From: Eutrophobius brisbanensis
Lineage (GTDB): Bacteria; Pseudomonadota; Gammaproteobacteria; Eutrophobiales; Eutrophobiaceae
Assembly (NCBI GenBank): GCA_038131795.1
Contig: JAYPQE010000003.1
Location: 2,460,516 to 2,524,515, forward strand
DNA: 64,000 bases
Direction of reading: 5' to 3'
The position numbers were made by a program, and so were the translations under genes. Shown in pieces: positions 54,318-63,874 of the stretch. Numbering within the stretch: the first letter of the stretch is position 1; every line of letters begins with the position of its first letter. The notes under the pieces were generated by a model, which was not told the origin of the DNA, did not search any database, and worked only from the letters and a program-made list of their open reading frames with translations.

Positions 54318-56710
54318 TATTCAACTTTTTCCTTTTCTCTTCGAATTTCAAATAATGGCCGATCATCTATGTAATTAGTTCCTCTTTCCCGTTCAAAAGC
54401 TGTTACTTCATCCCTATACCAGGCCTCTACTGCAAGAATATCATAGTCATTCATTCCCCAATTATCCTTTGGGTTTTGTGAAAAACTGTATTTACTTGGA
54501 TCCCCTTTTATGTGTGTGGTCCCATATACTTAATGGTAACCAACATTTACTAGCAATTTCAGATTTATTTTTTGGACCATAAAGTTCGTGATTTCTAATA
54601 ATATAAAGTGTTGGGTGTCTGCCAGACTGTTTGTGTTACATTCCCCAAGTGCCTCAAACTTTAAATTTTGAAATACCTGGGCCAAAATATTCATTCTAAC
54701 CTTTTCACTAAAGTGTTTATAAAATATTGTGCAATATCAGATATGGAAATAACATCGTGATGAAATGGCTCTTTTCTTTCACTTACTAATTGTTTTATTT
54801 GTATTTCTAATGGATGTGCTGTGGCCTCTATATTTCAGCTAACCAAGGAGTTTTAAGCAAGTTCCTCTGGCCTGAATTTTCTGTGATCTGTCTATTTAAT
54901 AAGTAATGAGCTACTACATAAAAATACTTGGTTCTTTATTAAAGTATTCTCTGCTCTTCATTGCACAGTCAATAGGTTTAAAAAATTCTGATCCTCCCAT
55001 AGACTTTCTGTTATGACTTATTTTGAAAATACTAAACCTTTCTTCTGTTTCATCTGTGTTAATTGCGTCTTTGTGATTGGTATTCATTTGGATACTGGTT
55101 ACAGTTATGATTTTCTTCCACTCTTTAAATAAAGGCCTACAATCTTGGATATCGTTGGTGATGATGGGTTTAATGATATTCATTACATTCTGTTTTTCCG
55201 AATAATCACCCTTAATTTTTATTTCATCAATTAATACAATTTGTTTATCGTATAAAAATCCCTTTTGTTTCTCTAACGCCTGTGTGGGTGAAATAACATC
55301 AGCATTATCCCCAAGTGCTCCTGTGGCAATATCAAATTCCATATTTTTCCCAATTTGTTTTGCCTCTGACAATTTAATAGGTGTATGCCTAATCTTTAAT
55401 CCAGTCGTTGGTAGATTTAGTACCAGTCAAAATATAATTAAGTGTTCCTCATTAGGGTAATGCAATCTTAAAATTGATAACATCATTCCAATTCCGTCTT
55501 TGTGTTGCTGTGTTGTTGGTTCAATCGGTTGATAACCATTTTTATAAAGGGATGTACTGATTAATATATTTTAAACCATTATGAATAATTATTGGGTTTC
55601 TTTATTGTAATCCTGGGGTCTATAAATGCCCTCTTCTACTTCTTGTTTATTTTCACTCTTCGAATGTTCTCGAGATGGATTTGTAAAAAGGTGTCCATAA
55701 GTTTTGTTTAGAGCCAGCTGCCTGTATATTCTCTGCAATTGACCTGTCATAACAATACATATCATCAATTTCATAAAATTATATCGTTGAAAAATTTTTT
55801 CTCGCCCTTCGGTATCCTCTGTGAAACTCCGAAGGTAATGGGTTTTGAATAGTCTTTTGGAAACTCAACTCCAGAGATTTCTGTGAGATAATTCCAGTAG
55901 TTATTTTCGAGTTTTTTTGGATTATCTATAAGCTCTTGTTTTGCATTTTCGGTAACCCTAGTTAATTCTCTTGGTTCAATAGGATTAATGGGTTCACTAA
56001 AATGACTGTCTATTTCTTTTAGTGTTACCTCTGGGGTTTATGTACCTCCAAGACATAGCAAGATTAAATAACGCTTTATGCCTACCATCATTCTGTTCCA
56101 TACCAACACTAGCCGAAATTAATGGTGGTTTCGCCATTGATATTTAAAATAAAACTGTTCTAAAGATAATGGATTGCCTTTTAGGGGAATAACAATTAGC
56201 AACCAATAGTTTTTTATTGGACGATTTATCTAAAATAATTTGATACGGAAAAAATAACCAATTCCCAGGACTGCCATTTGGAAAGTTGTGTTTGGTTAGA
56301 TGTACCTGGGGAAGGACAGATTTTATCTACTGTCCATTCAGGAAATTTTGCTTTTAATTTTTAGCTAGTTCTGAAACAATCTTTATACTTTCATCTATTG
56401 GTTTTATTTCATCGAAGAATTTATAGATATGCCATCTGCCACTATGGGACATAAATGGAAAAATAAACGGATCAATTTAAACATTGATTGGCAAATTCTT
56501 TTGGTGGAATTATAGTATCAATATCTATGCCAATATAACGACAACCCCTTTGCTATTATCCCAAGGTGAACCCCCTAAAATTTCTTGTCCTGATAAATGT
56601 TGGGAAATATCTAAATCCTTCTAACCCAAGTACACGCTTTGGAAACTCCATCAGTCTTATACCTGTAAATTTTCCATAACCATCTCTAACCATTAAATAT
56701 TTCTTGGAAC
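54317..56710 (-). pseudogene. Primase-polymerase fused to SF3 (D5/DUF5906-like) helicase, multiply frameshifted
   Basis: Reconstructed by eye across several indels. N-terminal archaeo-eukaryotic primase: RYIGIDIDTIIPPKEF with the DxD motif, SHSGRWHIYKFFDEIKPID with the SGR-x-H motif, then HNFPNGSPGNWLFFPYQII. A PriCT-like segment follows, EQNDGRHKALFNLAMSWRYI. The helicase part holds QIVLIDEIKIKGDYSEKQNV and MNTNHKDAINTDETEERFSI (Walker B and sensor-like, 54914-55372). Such proteins start replication in satellites, plasmids and phages. The only sizeable open piece is 54914-55372. Confidence 0.65.
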
Positions 56711-56713
56711 ATA

Positions 56714-56944
56714 TTAATCCTTATGTTCCCCTAGGTTAATCTTAACTAATTTTCTAGCCTCTGATTTATTAAGTCCACTTGTGTAATTAAGTGCTTTGAG
56801 TTTCTTAATATCTCTCCAGGATGGAATTCTTCCTTCGGCCCAAGATTTTTGTTGTACCCTATGGTACTCCCTAGATTTCTTTAGTTTATCTAGGAGTTCT
56901 TTATAGTGTCTTTTTTTCTCTGGTGTCCAATATTTGACAGTCAT
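56714..56944 (-). CDS. Small basic protein, 76 residues
   Basis: From ATG 56944: MTVKYWTPEKKRHYKELLDK, then helical basic sequence (RIPSWRDIKKLKALNYTSGL). No known family. Lies between the RHH gene and the primase-helicase on the same strand; probably DNA-binding or a replication accessory. Confidence 0.5.
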   Translation of the reverse strand: MTVKYWTPEKKRHYKELLDKLKKSREYHRVQQKSWAEGRIPSWRDIKKLKALNYTSGLNKSEARKLVKINLGEHKD

Positions 56945-56958
56945 TATCAAAGCTCCCT

Positions 56959-57129
56959 TTATTCAGTCCCTCTCGATAACTTTTCGATTAATGCACACAC
57001 TCCAAGTCTAAATATTTTATTGTTGGATAATTTTGCACCACTCGGTCTTATTTTATCAGAAAGTTTATTTACAACTTCCATATCGTCCTTTCGAAATGAC
57101 ACGGAAATATATTTATATTTATCGGTCAT
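56959..57129 (-). CDS. Ribbon-helix-helix-like regulator, 56 residues
   Basis: Too short for most ORF finders. ATG 57129: KYKYISVSFRKDDMEVVNKL then an Asn-Lys-Ile helix and GVCALIEKLSRGTE. The pattern, a beta-strand followed by two helices, matches CopG/Arc-type DNA-binding proteins, which regulate plasmid and phage replication. It overlaps the upstream gene by TAATG. Confidence 0.6.
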   Translation of the reverse strand: MTDKYKYISVSFRKDDMEVVNKLSDKIRPSGAKLSNNKIFRLGVCALIEKLSRGTE

Positions 57130-57368
57130 TAGTTTAGTTTTCCTTTCTGATCTTTCTCACTAAAAAATTTAATTTTATTAATTTTGTCTTTTAATATTTT
57201 CTGTTGTTCTTCTGTTCTTAATTTTAAAAATTCTCTGGCCTTTTCGTCCAGGTCCAGTTCATAATAAGCTAACTCGAGATTTTTTTTGACTTCAATTAAT
57301 GTATCAAGGTTGGGAGTATGGTCCATAACTCTAACACTTTTGCTAAATCTAAATATCGCTTTTTCCAA
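57129..57368 (-). CDS. Hypothetical helical protein, 79 residues
   Basis: Charged helices (DTLIEVKKNLELAYYELDLD, ARE FLKLRTEEQQKILKDKI without the space). Coupled to the RHH gene by TAATG. Not recognised; the start may lie further upstream if another indel is present. Confidence 0.45.
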   Translation of the reverse strand: MEKAIFRFSKSVRVMDHTPNLDTLIEVKKNLELAYYELDLDEKAREFLKLRTEEQQKILKDKINKIKFFSEKDQKGKLN

Positions 57369-58554
57369 TCTATGGTAGGTATTTTATTTTTTCATCTGTG
57401 GAGCTCCCATTAAATAACCAATGCCTTTGTTTAAATCAGATCAGGTTCTTTTCTTATATTTCTTCTAATGTTTTTCTGGTTTGAAATAAGTTTTTAAATG
57501 GTCATCAACTTTCTGCTTTCCTGGAGTTTCTGGTGAACCAAATCAGGCGTTTTTTGTTCCTATGAATGATGGCCGATAAAATCATCAAAAGATTTATTTA
57601 ACTTCACCTAAAATTTTTAGCTCTATCTTTCTGATGTAAGCTTATCATTAGGCTCTGAATTCCTTTAACTCTGTCTGATTTTTCAAGTTTATCAACATGC
57701 TAGTGTAAGGTTTACTATTCTTATCTCTGTTGTACTTGTATTTCTCAAAGGTTCTCGCCGACATAAATTTCTGCGTTTCATCAGAATTTTAAAATCTCTT
57801 GCACTTTTTTCTTAATCTTCATATTATTTTGATTATTTACCCTAGTTACTTCTTTTTGCCATATTGATCTCTAACACCTGGTTTGTAAGGGTTGTAAAAT
57901 ACTTGTTGGTTTTTTAAATCCTCAAGCTCTATATCTCGTGCCTCATTAGTTTGATCCACTTCAAGAATGTTATCCTAATCTTTCTGGGCACCTTTATGAT
58001 TAGGACCATAAAGCATTTGCATGAGAAATTATTTTTCCATCATCACGCATAAAAAGACGCTGGGAAATGTGCATTACAGCCTCTCTGATATTCTTAAAGT
58101 CTATTTACCATCCACAAATTGCTTTTTTAATTCGTCTTTAATCCCATTATTTTTTACCAGATATAGTTTTTTCTCTGTTCCATAAGAACATTGTACCTAT
58201 CTTTTCATATTCTCAATCATCCAAGCCTATAAGAGTTAATGTCTTATTCCTATGAACATTTCCAATTCCAATAGTACTCTTTCAAGAGGATCAATTTTTA
58301 CATTTCCTCCATCATTTAATTTCAAATGAAATGGCACCATTTTCATTTACTCTATTGGGCCACTTTTAAAATAAAAGCATTTCGTAGCTTTGGAACATCG
58401 AGCACCTCTTGATCTAGGGATTTGTCAATGTTGTTAAATCTCATTGTATCCTGAAAAATATTTTTTCCTTTTTTGAGATCTTCCTGTTTCATCATATCCT
58501 CTCAAATTCTTTCAATATGTCTGAAAGTTCCTCCTGGTTTAATTGGTGGGTTCT
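57369..58554 (-). other. Degenerate coding sequence, no intact gene
   Basis: About 1.2 kb in which minus-strand frames give short plausible peptides separated by shifts, for example FILKVAQ then WPNRVNENGAISFEIK, then LNDGGNVKIDPLERVLLELE, and MHISQRLFMRDDGKIISHAN. They resemble small phage early genes but none can be named. The absence of open frames on either strand fits heavy indel error or decay. Confidence 0.5.
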
Positions 58555-58840
58555 TTAAGCTGTGGTTGTTGTATCTGTCATTACTCCTCCCTTACGACTT
58601 GATGCAACAAAATTTCTTTCGAAGTTCCCTACTATTTTTTTTGTTTTTAGTTTCAATCCTAAATCGACATAATCATCTTTCCCCTTCAACCCAAGTAAAA
58701 GATACATCTTTATTTTTAAAAATTTTGTTCAGCTCTTTTAGATGTTCGACATATCCTAAATCTATATTGCTGATCATCTCATCAATGGATTTACAGTCGT
58801 TGTATCGCCATTTTGCTCTTATAGTAGTTTCTAATCTCAT
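58555..58840 (-). pseudogene. Small hypothetical gene, frameshifted
   Basis: ATG 58840 follows a GGAGGA ribosome site and overlaps the SSB stop by ATGA. It encodes MRLETTIRAKWRYNDCKSID then MISNIDLGYVEHLKELNKIF, shifts near 58680, and continues DDYVDLGLKLKTKKIVGNF. A second GGAGGAGTAATG near 58590 may start another tiny gene. Not recognised. Confidence 0.45.
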
Positions 58841-59423
58841 TGAGTTCCTCCAATCTTATCTTTTTCAAAATCTGGTAGTGGATCATCAGGTAATCCATTC
58901 ACTTCATAATCAGATTTTTTCAACAGACGTCGAAGGAAACTCCAGAACCTCAGCTCAATCACTTGACAGCTTTTTAGACGCAAAGTACACTTTAAACACC
59001 TATACCTGGTTGGTTATATCCAAATGCTGAATATGCTACTTTGATTTTTTGCCTGACCAAATCTGTTTTCCTTCTGGGAAAGGTTTATCAAATTTATCTT
59101 TCAGTTCAGGTTTTGTGTAAAATGGTTGTCTGGTTTTGCATTAATACCAGAGGCATTACATTTAAAACTAAAACTCTACATTACCCATCATCTAAAAAAT
59201 TTATATGGTAATGGAGCTCGTTTAACTTGTTTGCCGGGGTGTTGTTTTAACTGCCTCTGCTATTTTTTGGCAATCACATCATTGACAGCTTTGATGTCTT
59301 GGCCATCCTCTTTTGTTAACTGCAACTAACCCTATATGTTCCATTAGGATTAAATTGAGTGTCTGGTTGTGTAAGGTAGGCATATTGGGCCTCCCCTACT
59401 TTAGTTATTTGTACTGGTTGCAT
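58837..59423 (-). pseudogene. T7 gp2.5-type single-stranded DNA-binding protein, frameshifted
   Basis: ATG 59423 with GGAGG ribosome site: MQPVQITKVGEAQYAYLTQP then DTQFNPNGTYRV, the phage SSB signature. After a shift: LQLTKEDGQDIKAVNDVIAK. Later FPEGKQIWSGKKSKVAYSAF, GYNQPGIGV and CTLRLKSCQVIEL match the OB-fold end where LRLKAVQVIEL is usual. Ends at 58837 (KDKIGGTQ). Three or more indels. Binds ssDNA in replication and recombination. Confidence 0.7.
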
Positions 59424-59741
59424 TAAGCACCTCCTTATTAGTTATTATGGTTAGGCCATTTTTATATTGAGCTTTCTCAAAATATTTTTGTGGCTTTTTG
59501 TTTTTTTGATTAACGACGAATAATAAAAATTTCTTTGGATCCCAGGTAGTTTCTCTTACGCCATTAATAGGCATAAAACCGATATCCCCTGGTTGACCTC
59601 CATTATCAGTCCATTCTTTTAACCAGAGCAATAAAGTGGTTCTGCTTATAGAAAACAATTCTAATAATTCAGATTGTTTTACATAAGGCTTTGCAAACTG
59701 ATAATTGGTTATTTCAAAGTTTTATTACTGTAATTTACCAT
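59401..59741 (-). pseudogene. Helix-turn-helix protein (AlpA/MerR-like), one frameshift
   Basis: ATG 59741 (MVNYSNKTL), then one indel, then YQFAKPYVKQSELLELFSIS and RTTLLLWLKEWTDNGGQPGD: a winged HTH opening as in AlpA/excisionase or phage regulators. It ends ATSTNN at 59401, overlapping the SSB start. The palindrome CTGTCAAGTCTTGACAG lies 27 bases upstream of the start, so it is probably autoregulated or directional control. Confidence 0.6.
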
Positions 59742-59767
59742 CCCCTTAATATAGGATTTATATTTAA

Positions 59768-59809
59768 CTGTCAAGTCTTGACAGCGAAGTATTTACTTAA
59801 ATTTGACAG
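59768..59809. promoter_or_regulatory. CTGTCAA-GTC-TTGACAG palindrome plus half-site
   Basis: A perfect palindrome at 59768-59784 in the context ATATTTAACTGTCAA, with a further TTGACAG at 59803-59809. It sits in the upstream region of the HTH gene. An almost identical block, ATATTTAACTGTCAA, precedes the integrase at 63691. Confidence 0.65.
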
Positions 59810-60333
59810 CGTTTTTAATAATTTTTGATCCTTTACTACGATTATAAAAACCACAGGGTTGAGATTGCTATAATGCTGAAACAGTTTTTGTACTTCTAAA
59901 TCTCCTGGGTTTTCAAAACGAGATATTGAATAATATGATCGACTTCCCAAGTGTTAATATTTTTTTCCTACCATAATTGTCCTAAGTCATTTTTCATTAG
60001 TTTCAGGATGATTATGAAATTTTTTCTTCTAAATGTAACCTTAATTGATCAGGTGTACATCCTATTAGTTCCATTGTTGTATTCGTTTTTCCCAGATTTG
60101 TTACTTTTAAAAATCCGTTAAGTCTTTTTCTTGAATTATGTATCAATCTATGAATTGGATCTGTTTTTCTTCTATTTGACTCATATTGACTGGCCTGTTT
60201 ATTGTATCGTATTCTAAATTCTTCATCCGTTTCTTTTTTATTTCTTTTATATAGAACACTTTTTTTAATTATCTTCTTTATTTTCTAACCAATATTTAGT
60301 GTTATATTTTTTTGATATTTTTATGTCTGACAT
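59793..60333 (-). pseudogene. HNH endonuclease-like protein, frameshifted
   Basis: Reconstructed: MSDIKISKKYNTKYWLENKE start (60333), KETDEEFRIRYNKQASQYES, RRKTDPIHRLIHNSRKRLNG, MELIGCTPDQLRLHLEEK then FHNHPE, INTWEVDHII and HYSNLNP. The WEVDHI...HYSNLNP pair is the HNH core of a common phage endonuclease type with an N-terminal leucine-rich DNA-binding region. At least four indels. Confidence 0.65.
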
Positions 60334-60345
60334 CATTTTTTAAAT

Positions 60346-60525
60346 TTATTTAGTTGCTTCAACAGTAAGACCTTTTCTACCTAAAAGTTTTGAATATCGT
60401 AATATTCCAGCTTTAACATTTTTTTATTGATTTCTTCTTTACATTCTTTTGCAATACTTGACTTTCCTGAAGGTACTTGACCAACTAACATCGATCAATT
60501 TGTTACAATTTTCACAATGTTTCAT
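60346..60525 (-). pseudogene. Small zinc-finger protein, one frameshift
   Basis: MKHCENCNKLIDVSWSSTFR then KVKYCKR, shift, CKEEINKK and ILRYSKLLGRKGLTVEATK. CxxC plus CxxxC spacing suggests one zinc site. It ends just before the HNH gene and may be part of it or act with it. Confidence 0.5.
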
Positions 60526-60540
60526 CTTTATTGTTTTTTT

Positions 60541-60738
60541 TTATTTAATTTCGTCTATTGTGTCCTGGGATAGGCCTTTGAAAAACATAGCTTTGAAATA
60601 TCCTGATTGCCTTGGATCACCTAACAGATGAACCAGTTTTTTATCTCTTTGTTTTTATTCATAGCTCCACTCATTTTTGAATACTTCGCCCAGTTTTTCA
60701 AACAATGGTGTTTCAACCAATCTTCTAATGGTGTCCAT
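60541..60738 (-). pseudogene. Small hypothetical gene, frameshifted
   Basis: MDTIRRLVETPLFEKLGEVF then a shift and KLVHLLGDPRQSGYFKAMFF, ending DEIK at 60541. Not recognised. Confidence 0.4.
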
Positions 60739-60754
60739 CTTCTTACCAAATTAC

Positions 60755-60979
60755 CTAGTTTTCTTTTTCTTCCAACCTAGCTTTTAGATACATATCAAAT
60801 CTGTTCATCTTCCAGTTAACTCTACTGTCATTCAGGTTAACTGAATAAGATTGTTTGATTACATTTAAAGTCTGACCAGGATCAATGTCGTTGTTCCATA
60901 GGTAATCACCAATTTTATCTAACTTACTTTTTAAACAAAGCTTTATCTTTTTTAATGTTTTCCAATCCTTTTCCCGCAT
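60755..60979 (-). CDS. Hypothetical protein, 74 residues
   Basis: MREKDWKTLKKIKLCLKSKL at the N-terminus, VNWKMNRFDMYLKARLEEKE at the end. Basic and helical; not recognised. Same strand and spacing as its neighbours. Confidence 0.45.
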   Translation of the reverse strand: MREKDWKTLKKIKLCLKSKLDKIGDYLWNNDIDPGQTLNVIKQSYSVNLNDSRVNWKMNRFDMYLKARLEEKEN

Positions 60980-61014
60980 CTTTTCTAAAATCTATTTTTG
61001 GTCATTTTAATTAT

Positions 61015-61212
61015 CCTCGTGAGATTGTTTACACATAAGGCACAGCGCATCCACCAGCAATAGACCACCAAACCCAAAAAGGTATTCTATTTTTCTCTGG
61101 AAAAAAAGAAAGTTATTGAACCAATGATCATTTGTGCAAAAAAAGAACATATAGGTGTTATTACAGCTCCAATGATAATCCAGTGCCATAGAGGTCCTGT
61201 GTATTTGAACAT
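61015..61212 (-). pseudogene. Small membrane protein (holin-like size), frameshifted
   Basis: ATG 61212: MFKYTGPLWHWIIIGAVITP then ICSFFAQMIIGSITFFFSRE, then a shift into a second hydrophobic stretch. One or two membrane helices with a short polar tail. Size and layout suit a holin but this is only resemblance. TAATG overlap with the upstream ORF. Confidence 0.4.
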
Positions 61213-61500
61213 TATTTAAACTCCTTGGCTAACTCATACATTCCTCTAATAAACTGCTCATGTATTTCTTTAATATCACTATCGTTTAAATTTTTTCTTT
61301 CCTCTATCATTCGGAAAATCAACTGCGTTATTATTTTCCATATCACCCAGATCATTCTTTCGTTCCAAAATATGCAAATCAGAGCACATTGTTGCCATAT
61401 CGCTATAAAAATCTACATGGATACCAATAACATCAAACGCCGATGCACCTTTTCGATTAAAATAAACATTCACATAAGATCTACCTTCAAAATCAGGTGT
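61212..61500 (-). pseudogene. Hypothetical gene, frameshifted
   Basis: VNVYFNRKGASAFDVIGIHV then DFYSDMATMCSDLHILERKN in one frame; after a shift near 61310 MIEERKNLNDSDIKEIHEQF ends at 61212. The upstream part (TDLTPDFEGRSY) is in the same frame as VNVYF. Not recognised. Confidence 0.4.
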
Positions 61501-61504
61501 TAAA

Positions 61505-61751
61505 TCAGTTAATTTTAAACTTATTTCTACGTGCTTTAAATGTTTCTTGATAGTACCTATTATCGTGAATTTGATTTACAAATTCTTTTGTAACAACTTT
61601 TATAAGTTTTTTCAGCAGCCTTTTGAATTTTTAAATTAGTTTCTTTTGCTTCTACTATTTTTGCTTTAGCTGTATTAACGCTATCAATAAAATCTTTCTT
61701 ATAATTTCTAGTCAAGTCTTTCATTATCAATTTCCCAAATACGTCGATCAA
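61505..61751 (-). pseudogene. Hypothetical helical protein, frameshifted
   Basis: MKDLTRNYKKDFIDSVNTAK then AKIVEAKETNLKIQKAAEK; after a one-base shift KLIKVVTKEFVNQIHDNRYY continues to KFKIN at 61505. Coiled-coil-like, not recognised. Confidence 0.4.
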
Positions 61752-62189
61752 TATTATAAGCTCTCATACATCCAAAAAGACAATTCCATTAATTTTATAG
61801 GCTTTTCCATATTCTTAAAATACCTATTAGTTCCATACAAAAATTGAATGCTTTCCGTTTATCGTGAGTTAAAAAAATAAAGATATAAGAAATAATGATA
61901 GCCCGATAATAATTGCTATTTCCCTTTTTATTCTTCATTAAATTAACAGAAAACAATTCAACAGGCATTGTCAAATTAAAAATGGGAGCCTAAATCTAGA
62001 TATTTTTCTTTGGTTTTTCTATTAAAGTGTGATGACAGGTCTATTAAATATGGATCCTAAATGAACCCCTTTACATTTAAAATTTATAAACAAAGATAAG
62101 CGTACCAAAATACTTAAATACAGAAGTTTTGAAAAACAAACTCAAAAAAATAATAAAAATATAATTCATCATCCTATATTTTCCTATAA
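61752..62189. other. Gap without recognisable gene
   Basis: About 440 very AT-rich bases between the integrase 3' end and the next minus-strand gene. I see no open frame, tRNA or clear repeat here. Confidence 0.4.
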
Positions 62190-63655
62190 CTATTTATTGA
62201 ACATTATTTTTGAAACTTTATCTGACATTTGCTTAACTTATTTGTTTTGCCTTATCGTAATGTCATGGTAATCACCCATTTCGTTTTGTGGCCAGTGTAA
62301 TGTCTGGCAATATGTTCACCCCCAAGTATTCTATTGCAATGTGTAATATGGGTTTTCCAAGGGTTTAAGGCTAGCCATTTTTTATACCAGGGTCTTTCTG
62401 GTTCTTAAAAAACATTCCTAATGACATGTATTTGACATTCTACATTCTTCTTATCAGCATAATCAGTGTGTTGAAGGGTTCTTAGTTTTTCATAACTGCA
62501 AATGTTGATGGAAAGATCCACGGGATCAATCGATATTTGCATGACCTCTTCTTTGTTTTGTCTTTGCACTCTATCCAAAATTCTCCCAAGCGTTTTATTG
62601 GATGATTTCATTTTGATTTTTTGCTCTGGATCTGCCTTTAGTTTGATATCTAGGCACCTCAAAATAATAACCATCTTCATTTTTCTTAATTTAATCCCAT
62701 CTTAATTTGGTAATTTCTTCAATCCTTAATCTACAAGAATACACATCATAATAGCCTCAGTTTGATAAGGCTCTTTTCTTTGCATGACTTAATACAATCA
62801 TTCTCCAATAATCTTATTCATCAAATATAAATTGTTTCATTATATGGATACTGGCAATTGATTGAACTATTTTCTTTGGAATTTCTAATTGAATATCTTC
62901 AACTGGATTTTTGGAATTGGTTTTCCCAGAAAACCTTTTTTTTAACCAAAATTAAATAAATGACTATAACAAGTCAAGAAATTGTTTTTGATCCTTGAGA
63001 TAATATCAAGATCATTTAAATATTCTTTAATTCATAAGAAGTAATTTCTCTAATTGGCATAAATGCAAGTGTGCTGTCATATAGGGATTTATAATTTGGG
63101 TTTATTCCAACACCAGTCCCATAGGTTTCCAAAAGTCACCCTTAGGATTAAACGGTGACAAGGTGATATGACCCCACCTTTATCATTTCAGTAAATATTA
63201 ATTTTCAAATCTTTGATTGTGACCAATCAAGTGTCTAGTAAATATTTTCTGGGTATTTTTTGCTAAATTACGCTAAGTTTTTCCTCGGAAATGAGTCTCT
63301 CAATAAAACTCTCAATTGCTTCTTTTTAAGGTTATTTTATTTGAAACTACAATATTTTTAGGCATTCTTGGGGTTAAAAAAATCTCTGGATTGGCATTAG
63401 TTTTTTTGCATTTTTATAATATTTTTAAATATTTTAGACAATTCATTTGATCAAGGTCTAACTAAAAACTCCTAGGATCAATTGTTTTATTTCCCATTAA
63501 ATCTATATTTATATTGAAATACTTTTTATTTTTCTTGCTGTATATTTTAATGAATACACCAGGTATTATACCTTTAGCATCTGTAAATCCATATTCATGG
63601 ACCCTTTTTTTCTAACAAATTGATAGATTTGATCATCAAACTTAATCTTTCTCAT
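62190..63655 (-). pseudogene. int: Tyrosine recombinase (integrase), multiply frameshifted
   Basis: Site-specific recombinase beside the right attachment repeat. Start ATG 63655: MRKIKFDDQIYQFVRKKGS, then YGFTDAKGIIPGVFIKIYSK as an N-terminal arm-binding domain. Catalytic box I is RLRIEEITKLRWD (62700-62740). Near the end, THCNRILGG with EHIARHYTGHKTKW gives the box II histidine region and HYDKAKQIS the nucleophile Tyr; the last residues are MSDKVSKIMFNK at 62190. The open piece 62405-62680 is the middle. Many indels, so activity cannot be judged. Confidence 0.7.
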
Positions 63656-63690
63656 GCACTAATTAACATATATCCTTAGATAATATTTAA

Positions 63691-63722
63691 CTGTCAAAAG
63701 TCAACAGTGGAATAACTGTCAA
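63691..63722. promoter_or_regulatory. CTGTCAA repeats upstream of the integrase
   Basis: ATATTTAACTGTCAAAAGTC followed by AACAG forms an imperfect copy of the palindrome at 59768; a further CTGTCAA is at 63716-63722. It starts 36 bases before the integrase start and 150-180 bases from the attachment repeat. Confidence 0.55.
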
Positions 63723-63874
63723 TTTTCTGATGTTTTTTTAATAAAAAACTAAATACAAAAAGTATTCACAGAAACAGGGCCCAAAAACTTACCTTTGAAA
63801 AATCTGGTCAATTCAAGTAAACCTAGGAAAATTGAAAATGTCTTTGGTGGGCCATTTATTTTAAAGAAATCAAT

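Noticed and set aside
58473..59030. 185-residue plus-strand frame
   Set aside because: It is antisense to the SSB and small ORFs, has no ribosome site and a composition typical of a shadow frame.
60001..60333. HNH gene as a group I intron or homing endonuclease insertion
   Set aside because: No interrupted host gene or intron structure surrounds it; it lies in line with the other early genes.
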